From Vicinamibacterales bacterium (lineage in GTDB: Bacteria > Acidobacteriota > Vicinamibacteria > Vicinamibacterales > UBA8438), in the NCBI GenBank assembly GCA_937766455.1, contig CALLXD010000059.1, forward strand, positions 1-47,757: DNA of 47,757 bases, written 5' to 3'. The notes under the pieces are model-generated. The model made no database searches. It saw nothing but the letters and a program-made list of their open reading frames with translations, and was not told the origin of the DNA. Positions 1-6,994 of this stretch are shown here, one piece after another. The position numbers and the translations under genes are program-made. The stretch's first letter is position 1; the number at the start of each line of letters is the position of its first letter.

Positions 1-66
1 CGCGAACACCGCGAGCCCGAGCAGAAGAAAGGTCGCGAGCGGGGTGAGACCACGGAGTGATGGCAT
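1..66 (-). CDS. Start of an exported protein, cut by the left edge
   Basis: On the minus strand an ATG at 66-64 opens a frame that stays open to the window edge and encodes MPSLRGLTPLATFLLLGLAV followed by FA. A short polar start with one arginine followed by a leucine-rich stretch looks like the beginning of a signal peptide or membrane anchor. Only 22 codons are visible, so no function can be given. It lies downstream of, and on the same strand as, the truncated MYG1-like copy. Confidence 0.4.
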   Translation of the reverse strand, partial: MPSLRGLTPLATFLLLGLAVFA

Positions 67-114
67 CGGCGTCTACCGGCGTCTACCTACGCAACGGCCA
101 GATTATGCCACCGT

Positions 115-805
115 GCGGCCGTTCCGACGCGTCAGGCGGGCGTCGAGGCGTCGATGTGGGCGCCCGCGATCAGCGCACGCAATCGGTCGGGGTCGGTCGC
201 CGTCGTCTTGCACATGAACCCGCTCTTGTGTGCGAAGTGCACGTCGGGCTCGTCTTGCACGCGCGAGAAGTCGAAACGCGGATGGTCTTCGTACCGCCCG
301 ATGCCGTATCCGTGGCCACGTCGGTCGGGGTACACGAGGACCTGAATGACATCGCCGAGGCCTTCGGATCGGATGTAGTTCGCCACCGCCGTGCTCGGCT
401 CGTCACTCCCCGGATCGGTGCGCGGTAAGAAGAGCGCTTCGATGGTCTCAGCCGCGTGAGGAATCGACCACCGCTCGACGTGGGCGGCCGCGAATGCAAT
501 TCGCTCTCTGGCCATGTGCAGGTGCGCCAACAGATCGTCGCCTACCATCCGCATGACCTCGTACAGCGTCTCGCCCGGCTGATGCGACGGTGACTGGGCA
601 AACCGCCGAAGCAGCGTCATGTCGATGGGCGAGTTGAGCTGCGAGATCGCTTTGCGCGGGACACCCAGCCATTCGGCCGTTTTCTTGGGGCCGCGGCTGT
701 CGAACCACTCGGCGACCTCGAGCCAGTCGCAGAAGTGACGCGCGTCCTCGTAGAGACCGAAATGTTGGAGCACGAGGCTCAGCGCGCAGATGGGCGGGTG
801 GTCGC
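115..805. repeat. 691-bp direct repeat, left copy
   Basis: This segment matches 9178-9868 with a constant offset of 9063 bases and no visible indel. The translated part (213 codons) differs at about seven residues. The match begins at GCGGCCGTTCCG, just outside the stop codon of the MYG1-like gene, and ends at GTGGTCGC inside its N-terminal coding part. Both copies have the same orientation, so together they bound an 8.4-kb block that homologous recombination could delete or amplify. Confidence 0.93.
132..805 (-). pseudogene. MYG1-like gene, 5'-truncated copy
   Basis: This is the left copy of the complete gene at 9195-10073. It keeps the C-terminal three quarters, from SLVLQHFGLYEDARHF to the stop at 132, but has lost the first 65-70 residues at the duplication boundary. 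The lost part holds the histidine/aspartate-rich motifs of the family (THPGGAHKDD and FDHHHFDRD), so any product starting at an internal codon near 773 should be inactive. Differences from the intact copy are conservative and contain no stop, which suggests a fairly recent duplication. Immediately upstream it is fused to a Sel1-repeat fragment on the opposite strand. Confidence 0.8.
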
Positions 806-956
806 TGGCGGCACGGGGCGACGCTGGCGCGCAGTTCGGGGTCGGGTACAGCTACTGGGTGGGCCAGCGGGGCCTCCACGAGGACGCCGAGGCCGGCCGC
901 TGGTTTCGCCTGGCGGCTGACCAGGGGCACGCCGACGCGCAGTTCTACCTCGGGGT
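806..956 (+). pseudogene. Sel1-repeat protein fragment
   Basis: From the duplication boundary the plus strand reads LAARGDAGAQFGVGYSYWVG, continues with QRGLHEDAEAGRWFRLAADQ and ends GHADAQFYLGV. This is one complete Sel1-like repeat and the start of the next (pattern A..G...AQ..LG...G.G...D...A..W...AA..G...AQ..LG). It has no start codon of its own and stops abruptly at a tRNA 3' fragment. It is therefore a scrap of a larger repeat protein, caught between two rearrangement joints. Confidence 0.65.
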
Positions 957-993
957 CAGGGGGTCGCTGGTTCGAATCCAGTCATCCCGACCA
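957..993 (+). other. tRNA 3'-end fragment (probably tRNA-Pro), attachment-site remnant
   Basis: A T stem (GCTGG, 966-970), T loop TTCGAAT and paired CCAGT are followed by acceptor strand CATCCCG, discriminator A (990) and an encoded CCA (991-993). No 5' half is present: the sequence upstream is the Sel1-repeat scrap. A G72-A73 end implies a C1-G72 pair, typical of tRNA-Pro. Such 3' pieces are usually left where an integrase used a tRNA gene as attachment site, and an integrase remnant lies 200 bp downstream. Confidence 0.8.
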
Positions 994-1013
994 TATTTCA
1001 TAGGGTATTACGA

Positions 1014-1043
1014 CAGGTTCCTCCCCCAGAGGAGCCTGTTTTT
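1014..1043 (+). terminator. Intrinsic terminator behind the tRNA fragment
   Basis: CAGGTTCCTC (1014-1023) pairs with GAGGAGCCTG (1029-1038) over ten base pairs with one G-T wobble and a five-base loop, followed by five T residues (1039-1043). It sits 20 bases after the tRNA CCA end, as expected for the native terminator of that tRNA gene. Half of it is repeated at 2535. Confidence 0.8.
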
Positions 1044-1060
1044 GTGTTTACGGTGCCGCA
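1025..1060. repeat. 36-bp direct repeat, left copy (candidate att)
   Basis: The stretch starting CCCAGAGGAGCCTGTTTTTG matches 2535-2570 with two mismatches in 36 bases. A shorter CGACAG match lies just outside, separated by an 8-base gap in the right copy. It covers the 3' arm and T tract of the terminator. The two copies bracket about 1.5 kb with an integrase remnant at one end, as in the ends of a tRNA-targeted element. Confidence 0.75.
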
Positions 1061-1189
1061 TAGGTGCCGCCGCGACACGCCCTAGGCCCCCCTGTGCCAA
1101 TGTCGGGGACACGCGCAACACCCCCAGGGGCGCGGTCCTGTCGCGCTCGCCCTGGGATCTCCGGGTGTCCGATTGGGCTGTGCGACGTG

Positions 1190-1386
1190 GGCGGCCTGAC
1201 CGCCTGTCGGCTGCTGGACTCGTCAGCGGACCTGCACGACGTGCGGGACTGTCTCGGTCACGCCCACATCACGACGACCTCACGGTACGGCCGGTGCGTC
1301 TGGCACAGGCGCTGGAGCGGATGGAGGCGGCAATTGAGACCGTCGTCGACGCGGATGACCAGCCGCACCTTGCTGGGGTGCGCTGA
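1190..1386 (+). pseudogene. Tyrosine recombinase C-terminal remnant
   Basis: One frame reads CRLLDSSADLHDVRDCLGHA followed by HITTTSRYGR, the C-terminal block of phage-type integrases that holds the LGH motif and the catalytic tyrosine (here SRYG). The typical tail, VRLAQALERMEAAIE, continues in the neighbouring frame, so there is a frameshift near 1290. The catalytic R and HxxR parts upstream are missing. The remnant sits just inside the left att-like repeat, the usual position of an element's integrase. It is decayed and should be inactive. Confidence 0.75.
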
Positions 1387-1457
1387 CAGCGCATTGAACC
1401 TCCTACCCGCTAGCGGTAGGATCGTCTTCTACATCGCATTATCTAGAGGAGCGCCGC

Positions 1458-2195
1458 ATGAAGCCACTCGTTGCTGCCGTCACCGTCTTGACCGCGCTCG
1501 CCATTGGTGCGCCGGTGCAGGCGCAGACGCCGGAGGCGCTCGTCAAGTGCGCCAAAGTCGAGAACGACATCGCGGGCCTTGACTGTTACGACGCATTGGC
1601 GGCATCCGTCGAGGCCATAGAGCCGAGAGCATCGGACGTCAGGTCTTCCCCAGTTTCAGCGGGGGGACCATTCGGAATCTCGATGGGGCTGAGCAAGGCC
1701 AATGTGGAGTCTGTTGTGAGTGCGGCGCTAACAGCACTGGAAGGCCAACCGCACCTCTTCTCTACGACGGCACCTCCGCGAACGCATCCAGGTTTCGAAA
1801 ATTACGTACTGAAGATATTACCAAAAGCTGGCGTATGTCTGGTTCGTGCGATAGGGCTTAACATTCGGTCAAGTAGTCACGGAGTCGAAGTGCGTAATGC
1901 CTTCGAAGACATGGCAACGTCCATTGCTGATACGTATGGGGAGTATGGGGAGCGCGATTTCGTGCGCCCCGGTAGCTATTGGGATGAGCCGGAATATTGG
2001 ATGATGGCGTTGCGCAAAAACGAGAGGGCCCTTCAAGCAGTATGGAGCCAAGAGGAAGGCTCGACCCTGTCGAATGGGATTTCGTCTATCATCCTCGGGA
2101 CTTCTGCCCGGAGTGGTAGCGAGGGCTACCTGCAGCTCCAATACCAGTTTGAGAACAGCGAACTGTGTGATTCGGAAGAGAAGCAACTACAATGA
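1458..2195 (+). CDS. Exported protein with TagO/VasI-like N-terminus
   Basis: The 245-residue product starts with a clear signal peptide (MKPLVAAVTVLTALAIGAPV, cleavage near AQA-QT). It is followed by the block CAKVENDIAGLDCYDALA, which resembles the C...(D)..R..CYD motif of the exported TagO/VasI-type family. The remainder (about residues 70-245) is unfamiliar, with four further cysteines or near-cysteine positions. An AGGAG ribosome site lies 7 bases before the ATG. It is the only intact gene between the two att-like repeats and has lower GC than its surroundings, so it is probably imported cargo. A type VI role is not supported, because no T6SS gene is near. Confidence 0.7.
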   Translation: MKPLVAAVTVLTALAIGAPVQAQTPEALVKCAKVENDIAGLDCYDALAASVEAIEPRASDVRSSPVSAGGPFGISMGLSKANVESVVSAALTALEGQPHLFSTTAPPRTHPGFENYVLKILPKAGVCLVRAIGLNIRSSSHGVEVRNAFEDMATSIADTYGEYGERDFVRPGSYWDEPEYWMMALRKNERALQAVWSQEEGSTLSNGISSIILGTSARSGSEGYLQLQYQFENSELCDSEEKQLQ

Positions 2196-2587
2196 GGGAT
2201 TTTTTAGTTAGATCTAGAACCACGGCATCTGGCCGTGCGACCCCACGGTAGAGAAACCGTTCTCGCTGTGAGAGCGGCTCCCGAACAGATTGGCCAGTGA
2301 CGATGACCTCGCAGCAGCTAACGACGACAAATCGTTACCTGCGGGATACGCTTGACCGGCCCCCTGCGGCCGTTCCACCGAGCCCAGGGCGTCACCCGGT
2401 AGGCATTCTGTTGTGCCCGTTTTTGTGCCCACTCTCGTCAGGCGGGTGCCGCCCTGAATGCTTCGGGGTTTGAAGTAGAAACCTTGATTGAAGACTGAAC
2501 GAGCGATGTAGTCACACTCGTTGTGCAGCGACAGCCCAGAGGAGCCTGTTTTTGTGTTTAAGGTGCCACAAAGGAGATAGCGTATGC
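2196..2587. other. No supported gene; right edge of the small element
   Basis: Open frames are short on both strands and none shows a recognisable domain. The only structure seen is the right 36-bp repeat. A minus-strand frame ending at 2214 is open but its composition is not protein-like, and I could not place it in a family. Confidence 0.5.
2535..2570. repeat. 36-bp direct repeat, right copy (candidate att)
   Basis: Partner of 1025-1060 with two mismatches. Here the 5' arm of the terminator stem is absent (CGACAG is joined directly to CCCAGAGG), so the hairpin cannot form. A copied 3' end without the rest of the tRNA is what the distal attachment site of a tRNA-integrated element looks like, although the tRNA part itself is not repeated here. 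Confidence 0.7.
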
Positions 2588-3145
2588 CTACTCCTTCGGC
2601 CCCGAAAGAACACGTACTCGAAACTGAACAGGTTGCAACTGTAGAGATGGACCATCGACGAGTGGTCCACTTCTGATGTAGAACCGGCCTGCGCCTGTGT
2701 GGAGGTAAAAGTTGCACACGCGGTACAGATAGTATGAGCCCCCGTATTGCTTCGAGAATTCAACTTCGTTCACTGACGCAAAAAAAGTCATCGCCGCGTC
2801 GCCGGACGTTGCCTTAACCTCAATGTAGCGGTCGGCTCCGTCTAGCTCGAACGACGCCACATCATAACCAGCCCCATCGCCATCAATTTCAGCAACGTGC
2901 CGAACGTCAGCCGAGAGATCTGGACGCCCACCTTCTCGGAGTCGCCGCTGCTCCCATTCAACGACGGCTCGTTCACCCCTGAGGCCGAGCGCGCGATTCT
3001 TGGCGTCCTGTGCTCCTCGATTCCGTGAGCGTCGAGCTCGAGATTCGTTCGTGCCCCTGCCAAGTCTGTGGGTGATGTTTGGAGGCGGAATCTCTATCAG
3101 TCCCGAGGACGGAGTCGTCTCTGATAGGGTCGGAATGAGACTCAT
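2588..3145 (-). CDS. DUF3883 domain protein, possible nuclease-like
   Basis: The C-terminal two thirds match the DUF3883 family: NRALGLRGERAVVEWEQ, then VAEIDGDGAGYDVASF, RYIEVKATSG and NEVEFSKQYGGSYYLYRVCN. The D...GYD and E-x-K signature is the pattern of PD-(D/E)XK nuclease folds, and DUF3883 is often a C-terminal domain of restriction or defence proteins. The first 50 residues are not family-like and overlap the divergent Nmad3 start by 11 bases, so the true start may be internal, or this may be the surviving C-terminus of a larger protein. A DNA-targeting role is inferred from the family. Confidence 0.75.
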   Translation of the reverse strand: MSLIPTLSETTPSSGLIEIPPPNITHRLGRGTNESRARRSRNRGAQDAKNRALGLRGERAVVEWEQRRLREGGRPDLSADVRHVAEIDGDGAGYDVASFELDGADRYIEVKATSGDAAMTFFASVNEVEFSKQYGGSYYLYRVCNFYLHTGAGRFYIRSGPLVDGPSLQLQPVQFRVRVLSGPKE

Positions 3146-3491
3146 CCTGAGCCGGAAAGGCTTCGACTCATCATCGGCCTTCGGTGGGTGTGCGAGTCCG
3201 ATCCTTCCGGACGGACAGATGATTTCGCTGCCGATTCCGCATTCAGAAGCTTGGGTTGCTTACAGCGGGGTGCAGCCTCGTGGACTCGACATCGCCCACA
3301 TCGTCGCGGACCTCACTCGGAAACGCGTGACTGGAGATGCACTCGCTCACCTCGACCCCGATTTGGAGCGTACAGCGCGCAGCCGACAACCCGGCTGGAC
3401 GCCTGCGTTCGGCCAAGTCAGCGCCGCGCAGAGTCATCTGGAAAACAATGGCGTGGGCACCGATGATCTCTTCTTGTTCTTTGGTAGCTAG
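3135..3491 (+). pseudogene. Nmad3-type gene, 3'-truncated
   Basis: The frame begins MRLILSRKGFDSS and continues with CASPILPDGQMISLPIP, IVADLTRKRVTGDALAHLDP and GVGTDDLFLFFGS. These are the N-terminal blocks of the 'nucleotide modification associated domain 3' family (Nmad3), whose members are usually over 200 residues. Here translation ends after 118 residues directly behind the LFLFFG block, so the C-terminal half is missing. The truncation point is ten bases before the stop codon of the next gene on the other strand, suggesting a deletion joint. Iyer and colleagues linked the family to modified-DNA systems by context; its activity is not known. Confidence 0.65.
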
Positions 3492-3500
3492 CCAGCACGC

Positions 3501-4469
3501 TCAGCGCTCTTCAGCGCGCGCACCAAGGAGGATGCCGGTCATGCCGTAATTCCCCTCGTGGCACGCGTACTCGAAGATCGAGATCTTGTCGGCGACACGC
3601 GTCATCGGCTTCGTGACGGTCCAGGGTTTCGTAAAGGTGTGAGGATCGGTAATCGTGAACTGGTAATCGATCGTGTCCTCGTCCACCCGCGTGAAACGTT
3701 CGGTCAGGTGCAGGTTGTCTCGCGCCCCTCGGAAGTTCGTTTTGGGGCTGAAATTTGTCGTCTCGACCACCAACGTGTTGCCTTCCCAGTGCCCACGGGA
3801 ATCACCCATCCACAGACGGATCGACTCATTCGCGTGCGGATGTCGATCCAGCGGAATGATCCGTGCTTCGTGGATCAACTCCTGAAACACCACGACGTAG
3901 CCTGGATTCTGAAAAATCTGGTAGTTGCTACTGTACCAACTCCCGATACCATTCCACCCACGCGAGATACAGCGCGTCCAGTTACTGAGGTCCGAGTAGG
4001 TGTCGGGTGAGTCGGACGGTCCCCGCGTGCTCCGCTCCGCATCAATCCTCGCCTGGCCTTCCGGCGTCAACGGCGGAATTCTTCCGTCTGGCGGATCGAT
4101 AATCAGCGATGTGCGTGGAACGGCGTTGCCAAAGTCGCGCCAGAACGCGTTGTATGTACCAGGGTTCCCCTCTTGGGGCGCGTCGTCATATCTCGCTCGA
4201 TTCGCCGCCTCCAAGCTTGCCGCTTCCTCCAATGTCAGCGTGTCGCTCCCGGACAGCGGCCCCTCCAGCGGCCGTTCCAGCGGTATCGATGTCTGGCTAT
4301 TCCATTGCGCCTGCAGATCCGGATCCCCCCACGACGTCAGGGGTGCGGTCCAGCCGCCCGCGCTGGCCGACTGAACCTGACCATCCGCGGGGGCGGCAGT
4401 CGAGAACGCCACAAGCGCGCTCACGGTCAACAGCGCCGCGCAACACCGACGACTGTCCCTAGCTCTCAT
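3501..4469 (-). CDS. CHEGNY-family exported protein, member 1
   Basis: About 322 residues with an N-terminal signal peptide ending near AAPADGQ. Family blocks follow in order: [41 protein letters not shown], a cysteine (TRC, about residue 167), [46 protein letters not shown], and [11 protein letters not shown] near the end. I chose the ATG at 4469 because GGGG lies in ribosome-site position; an in-frame ATG lies at 4481. Its 5' end overlaps the stop of a deleted kinase gene on the same strand. The function is unknown. It is expected outside the cytoplasm, where the two conserved cysteines could form a disulfide or bind a cofactor. Confidence 0.85.
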   Translation of the reverse strand: MRARDSRRCCAALLTVSALVAFSTAAPADGQVQSASAGGWTAPLTSWGDPDLQAQWNSQTSIPLERPLEGPLSGSDTLTLEEAASLEAANRARYDDAPQEGNPGTYNAFWRDFGNAVPRTSLIIDPPDGRIPPLTPEGQARIDAERSTRGPSDSPDTYSDLSNWTRCISRGWNGIGSWYSSNYQIFQNPGYVVVFQELIHEARIIPLDRHPHANESIRLWMGDSRGHWEGNTLVVETTNFSPKTNFRGARDNLHLTERFTRVDEDTIDYQFTITDPHTFTKPWTVTKPMTRVADKISIFEYACHEGNYGMTGILLGARAEER

Positions 4470-4740
4470 ATGGCACCCCATGACCGGTCAGCATCTCGAA
4501 CAACACCACGCCGAAGGACCAGACGTCAGATCGTTTGTCTACTGCTGAGCCACTGGCCGCCTCCCGCTGGAAACGGGCCAGGCGATCAGGATCATCCGCG
4601 AAGGTGTCCGGCAGAATCTTCAGCGCGACCTGACGGTTGAGCTGGGTATCGGTGGCTTGCCACACCTGTCCCATGCCCCCCTCGCCTATGAGGGAGCCGA
4701 CGTTGTAGTGCCCGAGGCGGGTGCCGGGACTCAGTGCCAT
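4459..4740 (-). pseudogene. Ser/Thr protein kinase with internal deletion
   Basis: The product starts as a Hanks-type kinase: [20 protein letters not shown], then ALKILP with the ATP-binding lysine, and RLARFQREA. At residue about 61 it jumps to [20 protein letters not shown], the subdomain IX block, and stops at residue 93. The HRD catalytic loop, DFG and APE motifs are missing, so it cannot be a kinase. The jump keeps the reading frame. The remaining N-lobe closely resembles the large kinase family of Acidobacteriota, which supports the host assignment. Confidence 0.85.
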
Positions 4741-4938
4741 GGATGATCTGTTGGACAGTCAGATTATAGCTGGGCGGCGCGGCCAGATCAGACCCGGCAC
4801 TGTAACCAAACTGTAACCATCAGGGCGTAACGGGACGAAAACCACGGCACCGGACGTAACGCGCCGGTTGGCCGGAAACGATCGGATTTGTTGAAAAATC
4901 GCCTGTTTTCAGGCCGCAGGAGATAACCGGTCGGATTT
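4741..4938. other. Intergenic stretch before the tRNA-Cys fragment
   Basis: No gene is visible. The segment CGCCTGTTTTC...GCAGGAG at 4900-4923 is repeated with a 5-base difference at 5867-5884, so the repeated unit around the tRNA-Cys halves is longer than the tRNA part itself. Confidence 0.5.
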
Positions 4939-4982
4939 CTGCAAAACCTCCATCCCCGGTTCAAATCCGGGCGGCGCCTCCA
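4939..4982 (+). repeat. tRNA-Cys 3' half, left copy (att-like)
   Basis: Forty-four bases, starting CTGCAAAACCTCC and ending GGCGCCTCCA, are identical to 5906-5949. They contain an anticodon loop with GCA, a T arm CCCGG-TTCAAAT-CCGGG, acceptor strand CGGCGCC, discriminator T and encoded CCA. A T73 discriminator with a GCA anticodon points to tRNA-Cys. No matching 5' half (expected GGCGCCG) precedes it, so this is not a functional tRNA. It marks the left end of a 967-bp unit that holds the toxin-antitoxin pair. Confidence 0.85.
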
Positions 4983-5037
4983 TTCTCTTCATCAACAACG
5001 AAGCCCGAACTGACCGAGGGGTCCTCGGTCGGTAGCC

Positions 5038-5370
5038 CTATCCGGCGACCCTTTCATCCAGTCGACGGATCGTCTTGGCGAGGTCTTTCGGTTTGGCGCC
5101 AATGGCGAAGAGGGAACGCACCAGGAGGTCCACGGAGACAGAGGTATCGCCGGCTTCCATTTTGGCAACTCGCGACTGACTGGACTTGAGGCGGCGTGCG
5201 AGCTCGACTTGAGACAAACCTCGCCGCTTCCGCCAATTCCGGAGGCTGTGGCTCAGTGCCAGCCGTAACTCGACGAGGGCGCGTTCGGCGTCAGAGAGTT
5301 GCAGGAAGTCCTGTGCCGAGCCGATGGACCAACCGGCAGCCTCCAGCTTGGCTCGCTTGCTTGTCTTCAT
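5038..5370 (-). CDS. XRE-family antitoxin (HigA-like)
   Basis: 110 residues. A helix-turn-helix of the XRE type occupies about residues 45-100, with GLSQVELARRLKSSQSRVAK as the core helices and MEAGDTSVSVDLLVRSLFAI after it. The chosen ATG (5370) has GAGGATC as ribosome site; a longer start at 5400 would overlap the toxin gene. It follows the toxin gene by 13 bases on the same strand, the toxin-first order of HigBA systems. By family it should neutralise the toxin and repress the operon through the palindrome at 5732-5749. Confidence 0.85.
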   Translation of the reverse strand: MKTSKRAKLEAAGWSIGSAQDFLQLSDAERALVELRLALSHSLRNWRKRRGLSQVELARRLKSSQSRVAKMEAGDTSVSVDLLVRSLFAIGAKPKDLAKTIRRLDERVAG

Positions 5371-5383
5371 GGTGGATCCTCGA

Positions 5384-5719
5384 TCACTCCAGTGAGTCAT
5401 ACTGACTCAGCCGACGCTTGCAGTTGTCGACCACGTTCTTCGGTGTCCGTGCTGTCTTTTTACCGAACACGTCTAGAATCACAATCGCGTGACGATCGAT
5501 CCGATAGATGATCCGCCAGGTCGCCAGAGCATCGTTGACCCTGAGCTCGTGACATCGAGCCCCGATCACTGGCATCGGTCGCGAGTGCGGCAGTCCGAGC
5601 GATACCCCAAGCTGCAACTGTCTGAGAAGCACGCCAGCCTCAAGCCGGGCGTCCTTCGAGAACGGGGGAGTCTTGATCTCGCCCCGGAGCCACACGAGTG
5701 GTTTCTCCCGTTCCGGCAT
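5384..5719 (-). CDS. RelE/HigB-superfamily toxin (Gp49-like)
   Basis: 111 residues with the phage Gp49-like/HigB pattern: a basic N-terminus, GVLLRQLQLGVSLGLPHSRP, then HELRVNDALATWRIIYRID and VILDVFGKKTARTPKNVVDN with a lysine/arginine-rich C-terminal helix. This matches RelE-fold mRNA interferases that cleave translated mRNA on the ribosome. It is the first gene of the pair, directly downstream of a palindrome, and is translated just ahead of its antitoxin. The gene looks intact. The pair sits between two identical tRNA-Cys halves, so it probably arrived or moves as a unit. Confidence 0.85.
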   Translation of the reverse strand: MPEREKPLVWLRGEIKTPPFSKDARLEAGVLLRQLQLGVSLGLPHSRPMPVIGARCHELRVNDALATWRIIYRIDRHAIVILDVFGKKTARTPKNVVDNCKRRLSQYDSLE

Positions 5720-5731
5720 CCAAAACGATGA

Positions 5732-5749
5732 TATGTCATATGTGACATA
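5732..5749. promoter_or_regulatory. Palindrome, likely toxin-antitoxin operator
   Basis: TATGTCATATGTGACATA is a perfect 7-bp inverted repeat with a 4-base spacer, ending 13 bases upstream of the toxin start. An autoregulatory operator for the XRE antitoxin is the simplest reading. Confidence 0.65.
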
Positions 5750-5905
5750 CCATCAAGCGCTAGGGTGATCCCGTTTTTGATCCCGTTGGGAGCGCACTGC
5801 TGCAGATTCCTGCCTACGTCTGCGTACAACGGGCCATACGGCATGTGACTGAGATCGCTCGTTTTGCGCCTGTTTTCGCAGGAGCGTGATCTGCGGGCGG
5901 CCCGA

Positions 5906-5949
5906 CTGCAAAACCTCCATCCCCGGTTCAAATCCGGGCGGCGCCTCCA
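5906..5949 (+). repeat. tRNA-Cys 3' half, right copy (att-like)
   Basis: Identical to 4939-4982 over 44 bases and again without a tRNA 5' half. The preceding GCGCCTGTTTTCGCAGGAG also resembles the left flank. The two copies enclose the HigBA-like pair (967-bp unit). Confidence 0.85.
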
Positions 5950-6008
5950 ACCTCTGTACCAATCCCGTCTGGACGGGCACGGAGCACTCCAACATTCTGT
6001 CGGCTGTT

Positions 6009-6548
6009 TCAGCGCCGGTCTCGTACACGATTCTGGAACTCCTCGAACTGCTCGAGGTGGTCTTCTTGCGCGCTCCACTGTCGGATTTTTCTGAGATTGA
6101 CCTTCTGGCGACGAGCGATGTGAACCGCCACCTCGAGACTCTGCCGGTCGTTCCAGTGGTAGAAAGCCGCGAGGCGGTCGCGGCACGAGTCGGTCGCCGA
6201 CAACAGGTTCGCTCTGCCGGCATTGCCGCGAAGCGTCGTCGGGCGAATCTTGTAGTCCCCCCCGACGGCCAGCGGTCCCCGCGGAAACTCTACCCAGAAC
6301 CGGGTATCGGGGTGAAGATAGCGATCTCCGCTTCGGTTGAAGCCGATGTCGCCAAGCGCGATGTCCAACATCGGCTGAGTCGTCTGGTGCGTCACCACGA
6401 AATCGAGGTCAAGCGACGTATATTCGCCCGCGGAGTGAATCGAGGCGCAGGCTCCGCCCGTCAAGACGGCCTTGACGCCGTGCCGGTCCAGAGCTGCCCC
6501 TACTGTGAGAGCGACCTCCTGGAGGGTCGACTGCTTGGTGATTGTCAC
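6009..6548 (-). CDS. Nucleotidyltransferase-fold protein (AbiEii/MNT-like)
   Basis: 179 residues. VLTGGACASIHS (GG at residues 31-32) followed by TSLDLDFVV (D47, D49) is the GG...DxD signature of minimal nucleotidyltransferases. The rest has HPDTRFWVEFPRGPLAVGG and a C-terminal segment RDRLAAFYHWNDRQSLEVAV. Its start overlaps the stop of the winged-helix gene by four bases (ATGA), so the two are translationally coupled. Such regulator-plus-nucleotidyltransferase pairs occur as AbiE-type toxin-antitoxin or phage-exclusion systems. Toxicity and target here are inferred, not shown. Confidence 0.75.
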   Translation of the reverse strand: MTITKQSTLQEVALTVGAALDRHGVKAVLTGGACASIHSAGEYTSLDLDFVVTHQTTQPMLDIALGDIGFNRSGDRYLHPDTRFWVEFPRGPLAVGGDYKIRPTTLRGNAGRANLLSATDSCRDRLAAFYHWNDRQSLEVAVHIARRQKVNLRKIRQWSAQEDHLEQFEEFQNRVRDRR

Positions 6549-6877
6549 AGGGGCTTTCCGGTTCGACGCGGTCGACGACGGAGCGTTGTGACGGCGCGCT
6601 GGAGCTCGGTATCGGCGTCGGCAAGCTTTGCGAGGTACGCCGCTAGCTCACGCTTGGCGAGGTAGGACGGATTTAGCGTGATGAGCCGGGTTCGGCCAAC
6701 CGCCCTGCCGGCAACGAGGCCATCGAGCTCGAGACCCCGAAGGGCTCTCTGGACCGGGGCCAACGCGACGCCGAGAAGGCGACTGAGCTCTCGCGCATAG
6801 CTGCTCCCGAGCAGCCTGATCGCAAGGAGAGTTCGAGTTCGCGTTTGTCCGCCGAAGGGACTTGATGAGACACCCAT
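6545..6877 (-). CDS. Winged-helix regulator, partner of the nucleotidyltransferase
   Basis: 110 residues with a winged-helix domain at about residues 12-70: RTLLAIRLLGSSYARELSRL, then LGVALAPVQRALRGLELDGL and a wing with VGRTRLITLNPSY. The C-terminus is a charged helix. The start lies just downstream of TGTCA-type inverted repeats that look like its own operator. By analogy with AbiEi-type partners it should repress the operon and may act as antitoxin. Confidence 0.75.
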   Translation of the reverse strand: MGVSSSPFGGQTRTRTLLAIRLLGSSYARELSRLLGVALAPVQRALRGLELDGLVAGRAVGRTRLITLNPSYLAKRELAAYLAKLADADTELQRAVTTLRRRPRRTGKPL

Positions 6878-6879
6878 AA

Positions 6880-6895
6880 GGTGTCATGTGACACC
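6880..6895. promoter_or_regulatory. Palindromic operator with extra half sites
   Basis: GGTGTCATGTGACACC is a perfect inverted repeat three bases upstream of the winged-helix start codon. Further half sites GGTGTCA (6901-6907) and GTGTCA (6908-6913) follow, and another, GGTGTC, overlaps the start codon on the minus strand. The array fits cooperative autoregulation. Confidence 0.7.
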
Positions 6896-6994
6896 AATTA
6901 GGTGTCAGTGTCAATATCTGCTCGGTCCAGCACGTGCTCTTCGAGCTTTTCCGCCGAGCGAGCATGGGCCAGCGTGCGGCGAGATCGATCGCGC

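Noticed and set aside
957-993. Functional tRNA-Pro gene
   Set aside because: Only the T arm, acceptor 3' strand and CCA are present; upstream sequence is a protein-coding scrap without D arm or acceptor 5' strand.
4939-5949. Two functional tRNA-Cys genes
   Set aside because: Neither copy has the 5' half expected to pair with CGGCGCC.
5753-6223. 156-codon minus-strand frame containing LEAPPGFEPGMEVLQ
   Set aside because: This string is the well-known artefact of translating a tRNA 3' half; the frame crosses the tRNA-Cys fragment and has no other support.
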